Assembly: GCA_018221245.1 (NCBI GenBank)
Contig: JAAOYH010000029.1
Location: 1-18,037 of the forward strand
Length of the DNA: 18,037 bases
Source of the DNA: Candidatus Woesearchaeota archaeon
Lineage (GTDB): Archaea > Nanobdellota > Nanobdellia > Woesearchaeales > UBA525
Direction: 5' to 3'
In this document: one piece after another, positions 8,500 through 16,589 of the stretch
Position numbering within the stretch: position 1 is the first letter of the stretch
Layout of the letters: every line of letters starts with the position of its first letter
Notes under the pieces: model-generated
Database searches by the model: none
The model's input: the letters and a program-made list of their open reading frames with translations, nothing else
Told to the model about the DNA's origin: nothing
Program-made: the position numbers and the translations under genes

Positions 8500-9360
8500 A
8501 TGAGAGAACCACGTGGCGTCCACACTCACTATCCTGTCGACGCAGTATTGTTGAAGAACAGGATTATCGGCACATACAAAGAACAGCGTGGCCCAGGCAG
8601 CCTGCCGCTTGTCGCGAGGGACAGAAAAACTGTTGGTATTATCGTACCTCACGCGTCCTATGCTATGTGTGGAGGTTGCATGGCTTGGGGATACAAGGCG
8701 CTCTCAGAGACTCCTCTCCCTGATGTGTATATCATCATAGGTGTGAATCACATATCCCCTGAATCAGGCACTACTTTGGAGACATTCTCGGTACCAACAG
8801 GATACGTCCGCGTGGACCAAGAGCTTGCTAATCATCTCATCAAAAAAGGCAACATCGTCGATAACGGTGATCTCTTCGACACGGACCCTAGTGTAGAGGT
8901 CCAACTCCCATTCTTGTTGCACGCCGCAGGACACGAACCCGAGCGCGTGAAGATTCTTCCAATACTCCTTGATGCTAATCAGGATGTAAAAGACTTGGCT
9001 GTCGACCTGAAAGAGTGTATTCTTGACTTAGGTAGGAATGTCATCTTCATCGTAAGCACGAATTTCACCATGCATGGTCCTACCTTCAAGTACACTCCTT
9101 GCGTAAGCAATATCCCTGACTGTGTCAAGGAGCTTGACATGCATCTGTTCAGGGAAATCCTGAGGCAGGAACCGTATGGCATTCCTCTAATGGTGAGCGA
9201 GCATAACCTCAACGTAGATGGATGGCGTGCTATCGAGCTGCTCCTGCACGTACTTCCAAAGAGCCAGGCCGTTTTGGAGCAATACTATACCTCTGGAGAT
9301 GTGATGAATGATTACAAGAACTCTGTCTCTTTCGCCACTTTTACGTTTGACGAGAAATAG
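8500..9360 (+). CDS. MEMO-family (AmmeMemoRadiSam protein B-like) protein with altered active-site residues
   Basis: The 286 residues carry the ordered MEMO motifs: IIVPHASYAMCGG with H51 (family PHAGYxYSG), IIIGVNH with H84 (family GPSHH), DPSVEVQLPFL at 129-139 (family EHSLEVQLPFL), STNFTMHG at 186-193 (family SSDxxHxG) and LNVDGWRAIELLL at 237-249 (family CGxxPIxxLL). The fold is that of the MEMO/LigB dioxygenase-like superfamily. The first two His of the metal site are kept. The usual Cys aligns with Asp240, the Glu-His pair has become Asp-Pro, and the Asp/His of the fourth motif align with Asn188 and Met191. It may therefore bind metal differently or have lost enzyme activity. The archaeal role of the family is not established, though it often accompanies AMMECR1 and a radical SAM protein, which are not in this window. 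The start is supported by the TATA box 26 bp upstream. Confidence 0.85.
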   Translation: MREPRGVHTHYPVDAVLLKNRIIGTYKEQRGPGSLPLVARDRKTVGIIVPHASYAMCGGCMAWGYKALSETPLPDVYIIIGVNHISPESGTTLETFSVPTGYVRVDQELANHLIKKGNIVDNGDLFDTDPSVEVQLPFLLHAAGHEPERVKILPILLDANQDVKDLAVDLKECILDLGRNVIFIVSTNFTMHGPTFKYTPCVSNIPDCVKELDMHLFREILRQEPYGIPLMVSEHNLNVDGWRAIELLLHVLPKSQAVLEQYYTSGDVMNDYKNSVSFATFTFDEK

Positions 9361-9397
9361 TACTCTAAACTATATTTTCTAGTAAATCTTTAAAAAC

Positions 9398-9407
9398 CTT
9401 TTTAAGG
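9398..9407 (+). promoter_or_regulatory. TATA-like element for the HATPase-like gene
   Basis: CTTTTTAAGG is centred 25.5 bp upstream of the ATG at 9428, the same spacing as the other promoters here. A second AT-rich stretch, TCTTTAAAAA around 9392, is a less well placed alternative. Confidence 0.5.
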
Positions 9408-9427
9408 AAAGTTTCATCTCCGACACC

Positions 9428-9997
9428 ATGGCGCCGCAAGGGCTAGAGGACATCGTGCAAAGTGCGACAGGCATGATGATTCTAGTTAACAAACTTGAAG
9501 GTCCGTTCGCGCCTAAAGTGATTCCTTACGGTGATTTCGATTTCGTAGCCACGCCGAGCGACAGCAGTCCTGAAGGACATCATGAAAAGGAGTACAAGAA
9601 CTACGAAAAACTCCTAGAGACTATCGAGGAAGAATTTTCGCCTGATAGGGGGTGCGAGATAGTCTCCGCCTTAAGAGAGGCAGTGATAAATTTCGAGGAG
9701 CATCGCAACAAGTTCGACAAGGAGCTCCTTGTCAAGCTGTGGCCCTGGCGCTCAACGGCGCACCTCTGCTTTGCCATAAACGCTGATGGAAAACCCAGCT
9801 ATGATTTTGATCCTCGCGGGGTCAGGATGTCAGCCTTCGAGCTTGACGGATCAGTCTACCAGGGACATAGGAAGAGAGGACACATCATAATGTCCGAGTA
9901 TGCCGATTTCCTAGCATACGACAAGGAAAGCAAAGACGAGCCGTTCACCAGCATGTACATCTACTTCAACCTCCCTAAAGAACACTGGCTTACCTGA
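9428..9997 (+). CDS. Degenerate GHKL/HATPase_c_2-like (anti-sigma kinase-like) protein
   Basis: The protein has 189 residues and is soluble. Residues 77-92 (CEIVSALREAVINFEEH) resemble the N-box of RsbW/SpoIIAB-type ATP-binding proteins, with E84 and N88 in the E-x3-N position. FAINADGKPSYDFDP at 115-129 resembles the segment with the ADP-contacting Asp and Gly. KRGHIIMSEYADFLAYD at 149-165 resembles the GRGL-x-L-x4-D-x-V-x-Y glycine-box region. The Gly-rich lid is weak, so ATP binding is uncertain. Archaea lack bacterial sigma factors, so a classical anti-sigma role is unlikely. A regulatory partner-binding or kinase-like role is possible. The N-terminal 70 residues have no recognised motif. 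Its 3' end overlaps the convergent pseudouridine synthase gene by 8 nt. Confidence 0.75.
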   Translation: MAPQGLEDIVQSATGMMILVNKLEGPFAPKVIPYGDFDFVATPSDSSPEGHHEKEYKNYEKLLETIEEEFSPDRGCEIVSALREAVINFEEHRNKFDKELLVKLWPWRSTAHLCFAINADGKPSYDFDPRGVRMSAFELDGSVYQGHRKRGHIIMSEYADFLAYDKESKDEPFTSMYIYFNLPKEHWLT

Positions 9998-10667
9998 ACT
10001 TCTCAATCTCAGATTCTACTAAGTGTCTGGTTTTCCCCGGTTTCACGTCGAGCCTAACTTGTCCTATCTGCACACGTTTCAGACCTCGCACCCAATAGTC
10101 AAGCGTCTTGAACAATCTTTTAATCTCCTTGTTCAATCCTGTATGGACAGTCACCTGAACTTTTTTCTTCGTCAACCTCCTAGCTTTGGCCTTGATAAGT
10201 TTCCTATCAAGCATGACTCCTTTGTTCAACCTATCCAAATCCTTATCCTGAAATGGCTTATCGAGCTCTGCTTCGTAAACCTTAGTCACCTCATAGCGAG
10301 GATGCATGATTCTGTTGGCCCACGCTCCATCATTAGTCAAGAAAATCAAGCCTGTCGTGTCCTTGTCTAGTCTTCCGACTGAAAAAACACGCTGCTGTAC
10401 GTGAACTAGCTCTAAGACTGATTTCCTTCCCCACGGATCCGTCGATGTAGTGATGAATCCTGGTGGCTTGTTAAGCATCAGATAAACCTTCTTCTCAGGC
10501 TCCAACTTGTTGCCATCTACGATAATCTCGTCTTTTTCAGGATCTGCGGAGTCTCCGATGGTTGCAATCTTCATATTTACAAACACTTTCTCGTCCTTAA
10601 TTAGCTGTTCAGCCTTCCTTCTAGAACATATTCCTGCATCTGCAATTATCTTCTGTACGCGAAGCAT
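9990..10667 (-). CDS. RsuA/RluB-family 16S/23S rRNA pseudouridine synthase
   Basis: The family isomerises specific uridines to pseudouridine, normally in rRNA. The protein is 225 residues from the ATG at 10667. An N-terminal S4 RNA-binding domain (LRVQKIIADAGICSRRKAEQ) spans about 1-60. The catalytic motif GRLDKDTTGL has Asp101, and the family markers MLNKPPG, HPRYEVTKVYEA and LNKEIKRLFKTL follow. A start 24 nt further upstream (10691) is open but falls inside the shared TATA box, so 10667 is preferred. The exact target cannot be told from sequence. The family is typical of bacteria, and most archaea rely on Cbf5, Pus10, TruA and TruD types, so acquisition from bacteria is plausible. The length is close to the bacterial norm of about 230-290. 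Confidence 0.9.
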   Translation of the reverse strand: MLRVQKIIADAGICSRRKAEQLIKDEKVFVNMKIATIGDSADPEKDEIIVDGNKLEPEKKVYLMLNKPPGFITTSTDPWGRKSVLELVHVQQRVFSVGRLDKDTTGLIFLTNDGAWANRIMHPRYEVTKVYEAELDKPFQDKDLDRLNKGVMLDRKLIKAKARRLTKKKVQVTVHTGLNKEIKRLFKTLDYWVRGLKRVQIGQVRLDVKPGKTRHLVESEIEKFR

Positions 10668-10688
10668 AATGCTTGGGAGAGTGGTACA

Positions 10689-10698
10689 CATAAAAAGC
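10689..10698. promoter_or_regulatory. Shared bidirectional TATA element (pseudouridine synthase / 105-residue protein)
   Basis: CATAAAAAGC (minus strand GCTTTTTATG) is centred 26.5 bp from the minus start at 10667 and 24.5 bp from the plus start at 10718. It is the only TATA-like sequence in the 50-bp divergent gap. This placement decides the start of the pseudouridine synthase. Confidence 0.65.
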
Positions 10699-10717
10699 TG
10701 CTGTAATTCCCAAGAGT

Positions 10718-11035
10718 ATGAAAGACGAGTTGGTCTGTTGTATTACAACCCTCGAGCAAGAGATAATATACGATGTTCCTTACGAAGGCGAGATAAGTGA
10801 AATTCCTGTTGAAATGTTTCAGACATACTTCCGAAACAAAGAAACTGCACAGCGAAGCTTAGCATTAGCACTCTCTGAGTTCATCAATCAGGACTACATG
10901 GTTCTGTTCAAGGACAAAAACTGTATTCATGTCAATTATGATGGACGGGAATTCCACCTGTTCTTAGAAGAAATGATGGTGCCTAAAGATAGCGTTCAAA
11001 TTTGTGATTCTATATGCTATGACCCATCATTATAA
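10718..11035 (+). CDS. Hypothetical 105-residue protein
   Basis: I do not recognise this protein. It has 105 residues, is acidic, has no signal peptide or membrane segment, and looks like a small alpha/beta domain: a strand at MKDELVCCIT, helices about 31-58, then strands about 60-83 (YMVLFKDKNC, IHVNYDGREFHLF). Cys at 7, 8, 69, 96 and 100 do not form an obvious metal motif. The start is supported by the TATA box 24.5 bp upstream and there is no Shine-Dalgarno. Its last codons overlap the promoter of the downstream RNase P gene, so the two are adjacent but probably transcribed from separate promoters. Confidence 0.75.
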   Translation: MKDELVCCITTLEQEIIYDVPYEGEISEIPVEMFQTYFRNKETAQRSLALALSEFINQDYMVLFKDKNCIHVNYDGREFHLFLEEMMVPKDSVQICDSICYDPSL

Positions 11036-11037
11036 AC
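11030..11037 (+). promoter_or_regulatory. TATA box for RNase P component 3, overlapping the previous stop codon
   Basis: TTATAAAC is centred 25.5 bp upstream of the GTG at 11059. It contains the TAA stop of the 105-residue gene (11033-11035), so one sequence serves as terminator codon and promoter core. Confidence 0.65.
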
Positions 11038-11058
11038 CCGTTCTGCTTTTCTTATTAT

Positions 11059-11610
11059 GTGTTTGACCTTGTCTTTCCCAAAGGGAACGAGACGAAGCTC
11101 GTTGAAATGGCCAAAGAGCTCGGCTTTACTGAGCTGATGCTATGCTATTCGCTTTCTGATAAGATGCTGAAACAGCGCGTGAAGGAGGTGCAGACTCTGT
11201 CGAAAGGGATTGCAGTTTCTTTAGCTGTGCTAGTTAAAAATCAGCAGGACGTGCAGAAAGCCAGAGCTTTCACCAGGAATATCATAGGCATAGGAAAGAC
11301 TTGGATTTTCGAGGACAAGAGAGTTTCTCACGTGATAAACTTCGAGTCAGGCAAGAGAGAGGATTTCATCCACCATAGGAACTCCGGGCTCAGCCAAGTA
11401 TCAATCAAGAACTGCATGCGCACAGATAAGATTTTTTTAGTTAACATCGCTCAGCTTCATTGCGAACAGCAGCACATTATTCTTGGCAGGATGATGCAGA
11501 ATAATAGGTTCTTCAAGAAGTACAAGCCTAAAGTAAATGTGGTTTCTGGCGCTGCTCAAGCCCTAGAGATGCGCGCACCAAAAGATCTGGAGAATTTCCT
11601 ATCATTGTAG
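11059..11610 (+). CDS. rnp3: RNase P protein component 3 (Rpp30 homologue)
   Basis: This is a protein subunit of archaeal RNase P, which with the catalytic RNA removes 5' leaders from pre-tRNA; in archaea it pairs with Pop5. The 183 residues begin MFDLVFPKGNETKLVEMAKE and continue with FTELMLCY, the first strand-helix-strand of the PHP/TIM-barrel fold. The typical Rpp30 segment with HHRNSGLSQV, the central VNIAQLH and the closing NVVSGAAQALEMRAPKDLENF motif are all present. Known archaeal homologues are usually about 205-230 residues, so this is a compact version. It starts with GTG; an ATG two bases earlier is out of frame. The TATA spacing of 25.5 bp supports a leaderless GTG start. It converges on ncsA with a 9-nt overlap. 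Confidence 0.9.
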   Translation: MFDLVFPKGNETKLVEMAKELGFTELMLCYSLSDKMLKQRVKEVQTLSKGIAVSLAVLVKNQQDVQKARAFTRNIIGIGKTWIFEDKRVSHVINFESGKREDFIHHRNSGLSQVSIKNCMRTDKIFLVNIAQLHCEQQHIILGRMMQNNRFFKKYKPKVNVVSGAAQALEMRAPKDLENFLSL

Positions 11611-12462
11611 GGCTTCAAGGTACTGGCAGGCTTTACAAATATCTTGACTGCAGGGTTCTCCGCAGTTATTGCAGGAGTTGATATCAGTTTTTTCGAAGTT
11701 CTTCTTTCCTTTCATCTTTAGGAACTTGTCCACTATCTGCCTTTTGGCGCCACGGTGGTCCTTCTCATAATCGTTGAGCGCGTTCCTTAGAATGTCCCTG
11801 TAAGCACCGTGGATGTTCGGGCACTCAGTGAACTTTGTCGTGAGGCCGTTGAGGTATGCGTACGTCATGACCTCTTTCTCTGTGCAGAAATATAGAGGTT
11901 TAACGCGTTTTACGAATCCTTTCGCGCCCGCTCCAGATACAGGTCCTGTGCGCCATAAGACCTCTGTGTTGCCCTTGCAGAGGTTCATCAGCACAGACTG
12001 TGCTTCATCGTCCATATTATGGCCCGTTGCCACGACATCAAAATCTTTCGTGGCTAGTAGCAATAGGTGTTTTCTGAAAGCACCACATAACCCACAGGGA
12101 TGAAAATCTTTTTTCTTGAGCGCTTGATCAAGTGTGTGGCCTGAGAAATCCTTGAAAGACTTGATTATGAGGGGAATTTTTTGTTCATCGCATACTTTCT
12201 TTAGATCTACAAGAGTGTGCTCTCTGTAGTCTGCAATGCCCTCATCTATAGCTACTGCAGTGACCTCTCCATATAGTTTTTTCAGGATGGTCAGTACTGT
12301 GAGAGAATCTTTGCCTCCGGAGCACGCGACCGCTATCTTTTCTCCTGATTTTATCAGGTTGTTGTCTTCGATTGTCTTTCGTACTTTGGTTTCGAAATCG
12401 GCTACGAAGTGATGCTTGCATCTATTATCTATTACCGTATATTCTCCGCAATCGCATTTCAT
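11602..12462 (-). CDS. ncsA: tRNA-thiolating PP-loop ATPase, TtuA/NcsA/Ctu1 family
   Basis: The family adenylates the target uridine of tRNA (U34, or U54 in thermophiles) and replaces its 2-oxygen with sulfur from a ubiquitin-like carrier. In 286 residues it shows a short N-terminal metal site (C3, C5, C15, H17/H18), the PP-loop SGGKDS at 48-53, and AIDEG at 71-75. The Fe-S/catalytic Cys pattern CGLC (C123, C126) pairs with C214 in FTECPN, followed by ATGHNMDDEAQS and RVKPL. A C-terminal zinc ribbon uses C264, C267, C276 and C279. All residues expected for an active enzyme are present. The N-terminal metal motif is shorter than the usual double CxxC. A ubiquitin-like carrier, its expected sulfur donor, lies at 17231-17034. 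A weak TATA-like CTTAAG sits about 24 bp upstream. Confidence 0.92.
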   Translation of the reverse strand: MKCDCGEYTVIDNRCKHHFVADFETKVRKTIEDNNLIKSGEKIAVACSGGKDSLTVLTILKKLYGEVTAVAIDEGIADYREHTLVDLKKVCDEQKIPLIIKSFKDFSGHTLDQALKKKDFHPCGLCGAFRKHLLLLATKDFDVVATGHNMDDEAQSVLMNLCKGNTEVLWRTGPVSGAGAKGFVKRVKPLYFCTEKEVMTYAYLNGLTTKFTECPNIHGAYRDILRNALNDYEKDHRGAKRQIVDKFLKMKGKKNFEKTDINSCNNCGEPCSQDICKACQYLEALQ

Positions 12463-12500
12463 ACTCTAAGAGTTCAGAATGTGCTTAAGAGCGTTTCTAC

Positions 12501-15500
12501 TCAGGCAATAATTTCACTTTCGCTGCATGCAAGTCCGCAGCCATCGCCAGTACCATCTGGCGTTCCAGACACTTTTTCACTACACTCCTGGTCGAGGAAG
12601 CATTTGACGTCCGCGAAGGGAATCTGTATGTTCATGTTCTCACAGTAGACTGTGTCGGGTGGACACCAGCATCTTCTTCCTCCGGCCGCCGCGTCGGATG
12701 TTTGAAGAGGAGTACCATCAGGTTTTGTGGTGACTCCGTTAATTACCCACCTGTCATTTGTAGTTGTCAGCTCTATTCTTGTATCCCAACGTACATCAGG
12801 ATGGTGTTGTCTAAAGTAAATATCAACCACCCCCTTATCTTTGCTGGAGTGTGGCCCGAAATCACCCGTTCTCAGCCCTGGATCAACGGGACCAGACTCA
12901 ATAGGTGCATCACCTAAATCACACGTAGGATTGGTCGTGGGAACACCATCAGAATCTCTAACCTTTTCTACCTTCAGCTCGTATTCGTCCTCGCCAGCAA
13001 CCCTCACAAGAATATCATAAGCTCCTGGGCTAGCAGCTACCTGCCATGAGCAGCCGGAATCACACTCTTCCTCGTTATAGTTGGGTCCAGGGCAGCAAAT
13101 GTCACATTCGGGATCACATGCCCCACAATTTCCGTCAGGGCACTGCGGCAGGTGCAAGACAAGACCTGCCTCGTTATTCCATTCCATGGCATAAACAATG
13201 CCAGAATCAGTAAGTTCATCGAATGGCATACAGTATGGACCACCATCTCCCGTGGCGCAGATGTAGTTGCCATCTCTACATTCGGGGTCACTTGGACTGT
13301 CTTTACAATACGGTGCAAACCAAGCCTCACCGTGTTTCCCTATAAGCGAAGTTCCGAATGGATAAAGTGTTTGTAATGTGTTACCTGTATAGGAGGCTGC
13401 AAATACAGTTCCCTTGTTACCATTTACACTCTTTACGTGGTTGCTTTGCTCATATGTGCCCATCCACGTCACCACACCATTAGCGGTTCTTACAAACGTG
13501 AAAGGCACAGTGGGCTTGTGGTCACCTATTTTCTCCTTGATGCCTTCATATACTGAATAAACCGCGTCGTAATCATCAGGATTGTTCAAAGCCAGAATAC
13601 TCGCCATGAGCGCTCTAGTGCCTTCTTTTAGACCCATATCTGCCTCTGAAATAGCACCACCATTTGCGTAACCCATAGCAACTTGTGCTGAAGTTGTCCA
13701 CCACGCACCCTCGTTTTCTAAGTCAACATTCTCTACACATGCTCCAGAGCCCATTGCCCACGAGAATAATGGACGATTGTGATGCCAGGAAAGACTATCC
13801 CATTTGCTTCGTGAGCCTGCCATTGACACAACATAGCCACACGCATTCCATGCAGGGCCTGGATTACCTGATGCAGGACCCTGAGATGCGGGGTGTCCGA
13901 AGACATTATGCGCTGACAGTGTGCCTGATGCAGATCCTAATGCCTGCATAACGAAATGAGTAGTTAACCATTGAGATGCCTTGTCACTTAGAGTACTGTG
14001 TCCTCTCCTCTTAGCCTCATGATATACTGCGAGGTTCGGGCTGACAATCATTCCAGTGTAGGCAGTAGGAGAGAATATCTCTGTGCCCATGAAGTACGAT
14101 CCTCTACCATCTCCATTAGTGAGCTGATAATCATAATATCCGTTGAACCAGTCTTGCTCTCCAGATATGATATACCTTGCTGCATTGCACAAGACAGGTA
14201 TGTTCTCAGAGCCGCCTGATTGGAACATGGATATCGCACCGCCCCTTCCAGGTAGCTCATCAAGATTCTCTATTGGAATCCCTCTTACTGCATCCCAGAA
14301 AGCATGTTTGCATAGGCATACCTGATCGCCGCCGCAACCCCAATTCGTTGGGTCTGTCCAATCACCTGGAGGAACCCAATCGTCACCACAATTAGTATTG
14401 TCGGGATAGCAGGCACCAATCTCAAGTATACACTCGTCATTGCATACTACAGGGACAGCTGGAGTTGTCGGGTCTATATCCGAACAATTAATCTTAGTTA
14501 CTCCTGGCTCGCATTCCTCGTCAAATCCAACAATACCATTCCCACATTCATCGCCGGGCATTGGTGGCTGGTTATTATCTTTCACGCGAAGTCCCGCAGT
14601 CATGGATCGCCACGTATTGACGTCTCCAGGCGCTTGCTGGTTCAAATCAGCCACAACCACTTGCCTTTTTTGCCCTAGGTGATATTTGCTGTTTTGTGGT
14701 CTATTTGATGAGAAGTCTGTCCAGAATCCCTCATATGAAAGTATGGCGTCTGAGTCATACCATGTCGCGGTTATTTGCCGGTCCTCTCGATCCAGGAAGA
14801 ACCCGTGGTGGAACTTTCTCGCTGCCACTTTAACTGTTGTCGGTCCTTTTCCTAATCCGAATAGATCCTTGAAAAAGTCAACAATGCCGTTTAGAAGACC
14901 TGTATTGAACGCAAGAATATCGTTCTGGCTCACAACTAGAACTACTGTTCCTGATAGGGCGTGGGGCAGAGTATACACACTCATACCTTCTATGGCGTTT
15001 GGACACTTCCCCCACTCTTCTGGCGCTGACAGAACAGCATCACATGCATCGCTGTGAATCTCGTCCTCTTTTACGTGTGCTGCGTATATTGGGTCTCTAA
15101 AGCTTTCGAGTATATCTTTTGCTGCTTGTTCACCGACGCCAAACGTGCCAAAGATGACCTCGTCATCCATACTCAAGACACAGAAATATTCTCCAGTATT
15201 TGCTGGTGGAAGATTTAATATTTCCTCTGCTGGACCACAGTCAAGAGAGAACTCATTCTCGTCTGTTAATCCTATCATACTTGCTGCAAGGAATGCTAAT
15301 CTGCCTTCATCAGTGCCCATATCCGCACCTGAACTTACATCATCTCCTGCCTCGCCATCGAGTATAAGTTGGATATTGCTGAACTCCCACCCACCCGTCT
15401 TATACCAGTTCTTGTTTGTGCCTTTTGCCCCTATTGATAATTTGAGTCCTTCTGTTGTGTGGGACGCCTTCAGCAGATTATTTGAGTCTGAGTTAAGAGG

Positions 15501-16589
15501 ACCAGAGAATGATGCGATGGTTCCTCCATCTGTCAACTTTTGTATAGAGTAGGTTGCTTGTTCGGTAGTCAGGTCTAAGAGTACATTAATGCGATACTCT
15601 TCTCCTGGAATAAGGATTGCACCCATGCTTGAGGGCGTATCTAGGCCTCTGGCCTTGAATATCGAGCGCTCTGATCCTGTATCAGGTATCAAAATGCCGG
15701 AGCTCATCAGGAACTTTCCTGAACATGCATTGTCGAGCCTGAATAACCCCAGGACGACGTCTGTTGCTGTGGGCATCTGTGGAATGAAATCAAATTCAAC
15801 AGCAATACTGCTGTACCCTGTACTTTTGCTAGGCGTCTCTAGGACAAGGACATCATCACCTGGCGCGATCCAAGGGCCGGGATACGTTCCGCCATCCTTC
15901 CCAAAATGCACGTCAGTTTCACCAGGGTTATACCCTCCAGAATCAGTACCCCCGCTACCTCCAGAGAACGGAGTGAAAACCCCTAATTCCCCGACAACAT
16001 TGATGTTGCTGACTTTCCACCCTTTAGGATATATGTAGTAGTCGTACTGATCGCCATCGATGCTCATCTCTGCACTGAATGCCTTATTCATATCGTTCAG
16101 AGAAAGCGAACCTATCGAAACAGTGTGCGTCACAGATACTGCACCAGTTATAGTTGTGGTTGCTGTTCCGGTTGTGCCATCAAATACAGTAGTAAAGTGG
16201 TAATTGCCAGTTGTGAAAGGTACGCTCTTCTTGGTTTCGTCCCCTCCGTTGTCCAAAGTTGGAAATACCAACATGCCTCTGGTTCCTATTTGTGTGGCTC
16301 GGACGTGGTGGCTAAAGAGACAGTCCCCTCTGCTATTCTGGAAGCAAAAGAGGTTGTAGTTGTATCTTGCATTGTTTGGTCTTTGTGGCAAATCAGTTCT
16401 CCAATCAGTAATCTCCAAATCATAGTCTACTGTTATCTTGTTATACTGTTGCTCGTTGACACCAAAATCTACGTTTGTAAACCCGTTTCCCAGTGTATAA
16501 GTCTGTGAACTTGAATATGGTAATTCTGCACCGATTAGTGTGGGCACTAGTAGAAGAATCAAAGCAAAGGAAACCCACCGCTCCACCAT
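12501..16589 (-). CDS. Very large secreted multidomain protein with Cys-rich and helical domains
   Basis: The protein has 1362 residues. A signal peptide covers 1-20 (MVERWVSFALILLLVPTLIG). Residues about 28-200 form a beta-rich domain ending in a Gly/Ser/Asp linker at 209-222. Residues about 240-410 look like a LamG/concanavalin-type sandwich: a VEFDFIPQMP strand, YRINVLLDLTTEQATYSI, and closing GWEFSNIQLIL. Residues 682-727 (CGNGIVGFDEECEPG, then CNDEC) match the Myxococcus-type disulfide repeat style CGDGxxxxGExCDxG. Residues about 750-1095 are Trp/His/Gly-rich and mostly helical, possibly an alpha/alpha barrel like some carbohydrate-active enzymes. Residues 1100-1362 hold further Cys clusters (CGACDPECDICC) and beta regions. 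Its polymer-binding or degrading role is inference only. It is the probable cell-surface partner or counterpart of the leftward cluster. Confidence 0.9.
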   Translation of the reverse strand: MVERWVSFALILLLVPTLIGAELPYSSSQTYTLGNGFTNVDFGVNEQQYNKITVDYDLEITDWRTDLPQRPNNARYNYNLFCFQNSRGDCLFSHHVRATQIGTRGMLVFPTLDNGGDETKKSVPFTTGNYHFTTVFDGTTGTATTTITGAVSVTHTVSIGSLSLNDMNKAFSAEMSIDGDQYDYYIYPKGWKVSNINVVGELGVFTPFSGGSGGTDSGGYNPGETDVHFGKDGGTYPGPWIAPGDDVLVLETPSKSTGYSSIAVEFDFIPQMPTATDVVLGLFRLDNACSGKFLMSSGILIPDTGSERSIFKARGLDTPSSMGAILIPGEEYRINVLLDLTTEQATYSIQKLTDGGTIASFSGPLNSDSNNLLKASHTTEGLKLSIGAKGTNKNWYKTGGWEFSNIQLILDGEAGDDVSSGADMGTDEGRLAFLAASMIGLTDENEFSLDCGPAEEILNLPPANTGEYFCVLSMDDEVIFGTFGVGEQAAKDILESFRDPIYAAHVKEDEIHSDACDAVLSAPEEWGKCPNAIEGMSVYTLPHALSGTVVLVVSQNDILAFNTGLLNGIVDFFKDLFGLGKGPTTVKVAARKFHHGFFLDREDRQITATWYDSDAILSYEGFWTDFSSNRPQNSKYHLGQKRQVVVADLNQQAPGDVNTWRSMTAGLRVKDNNQPPMPGDECGNGIVGFDEECEPGVTKINCSDIDPTTPAVPVVCNDECILEIGACYPDNTNCGDDWVPPGDWTDPTNWGCGGDQVCLCKHAFWDAVRGIPIENLDELPGRGGAISMFQSGGSENIPVLCNAARYIISGEQDWFNGYYDYQLTNGDGRGSYFMGTEIFSPTAYTGMIVSPNLAVYHEAKRRGHSTLSDKASQWLTTHFVMQALGSASGTLSAHNVFGHPASQGPASGNPGPAWNACGYVVSMAGSRSKWDSLSWHHNRPLFSWAMGSGACVENVDLENEGAWWTTSAQVAMGYANGGAISEADMGLKEGTRALMASILALNNPDDYDAVYSVYEGIKEKIGDHKPTVPFTFVRTANGVVTWMGTYEQSNHVKSVNGNKGTVFAASYTGNTLQTLYPFGTSLIGKHGEAWFAPYCKDSPSDPECRDGNYICATGDGGPYCMPFDELTDSGIVYAMEWNNEAGLVLHLPQCPDGNCGACDPECDICCPGPNYNEEECDSGCSWQVAASPGAYDILVRVAGEDEYELKVEKVRDSDGVPTTNPTCDLGDAPIESGPVDPGLRTGDFGPHSSKDKGVVDIYFRQHHPDVRWDTRIELTTTNDRWVINGVTTKPDGTPLQTSDAAAGGRRCWCPPDTVYCENMNIQIPFADVKCFLDQECSEKVSGTPDGTGDGCGLACSESEIIA

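Noticed and set aside
14048..14395. Several short open frames opposite the 1362-residue gene
   Set aside because: They are fully contained in a long supported coding sequence and have no initiation signals or composition suggesting a gene.
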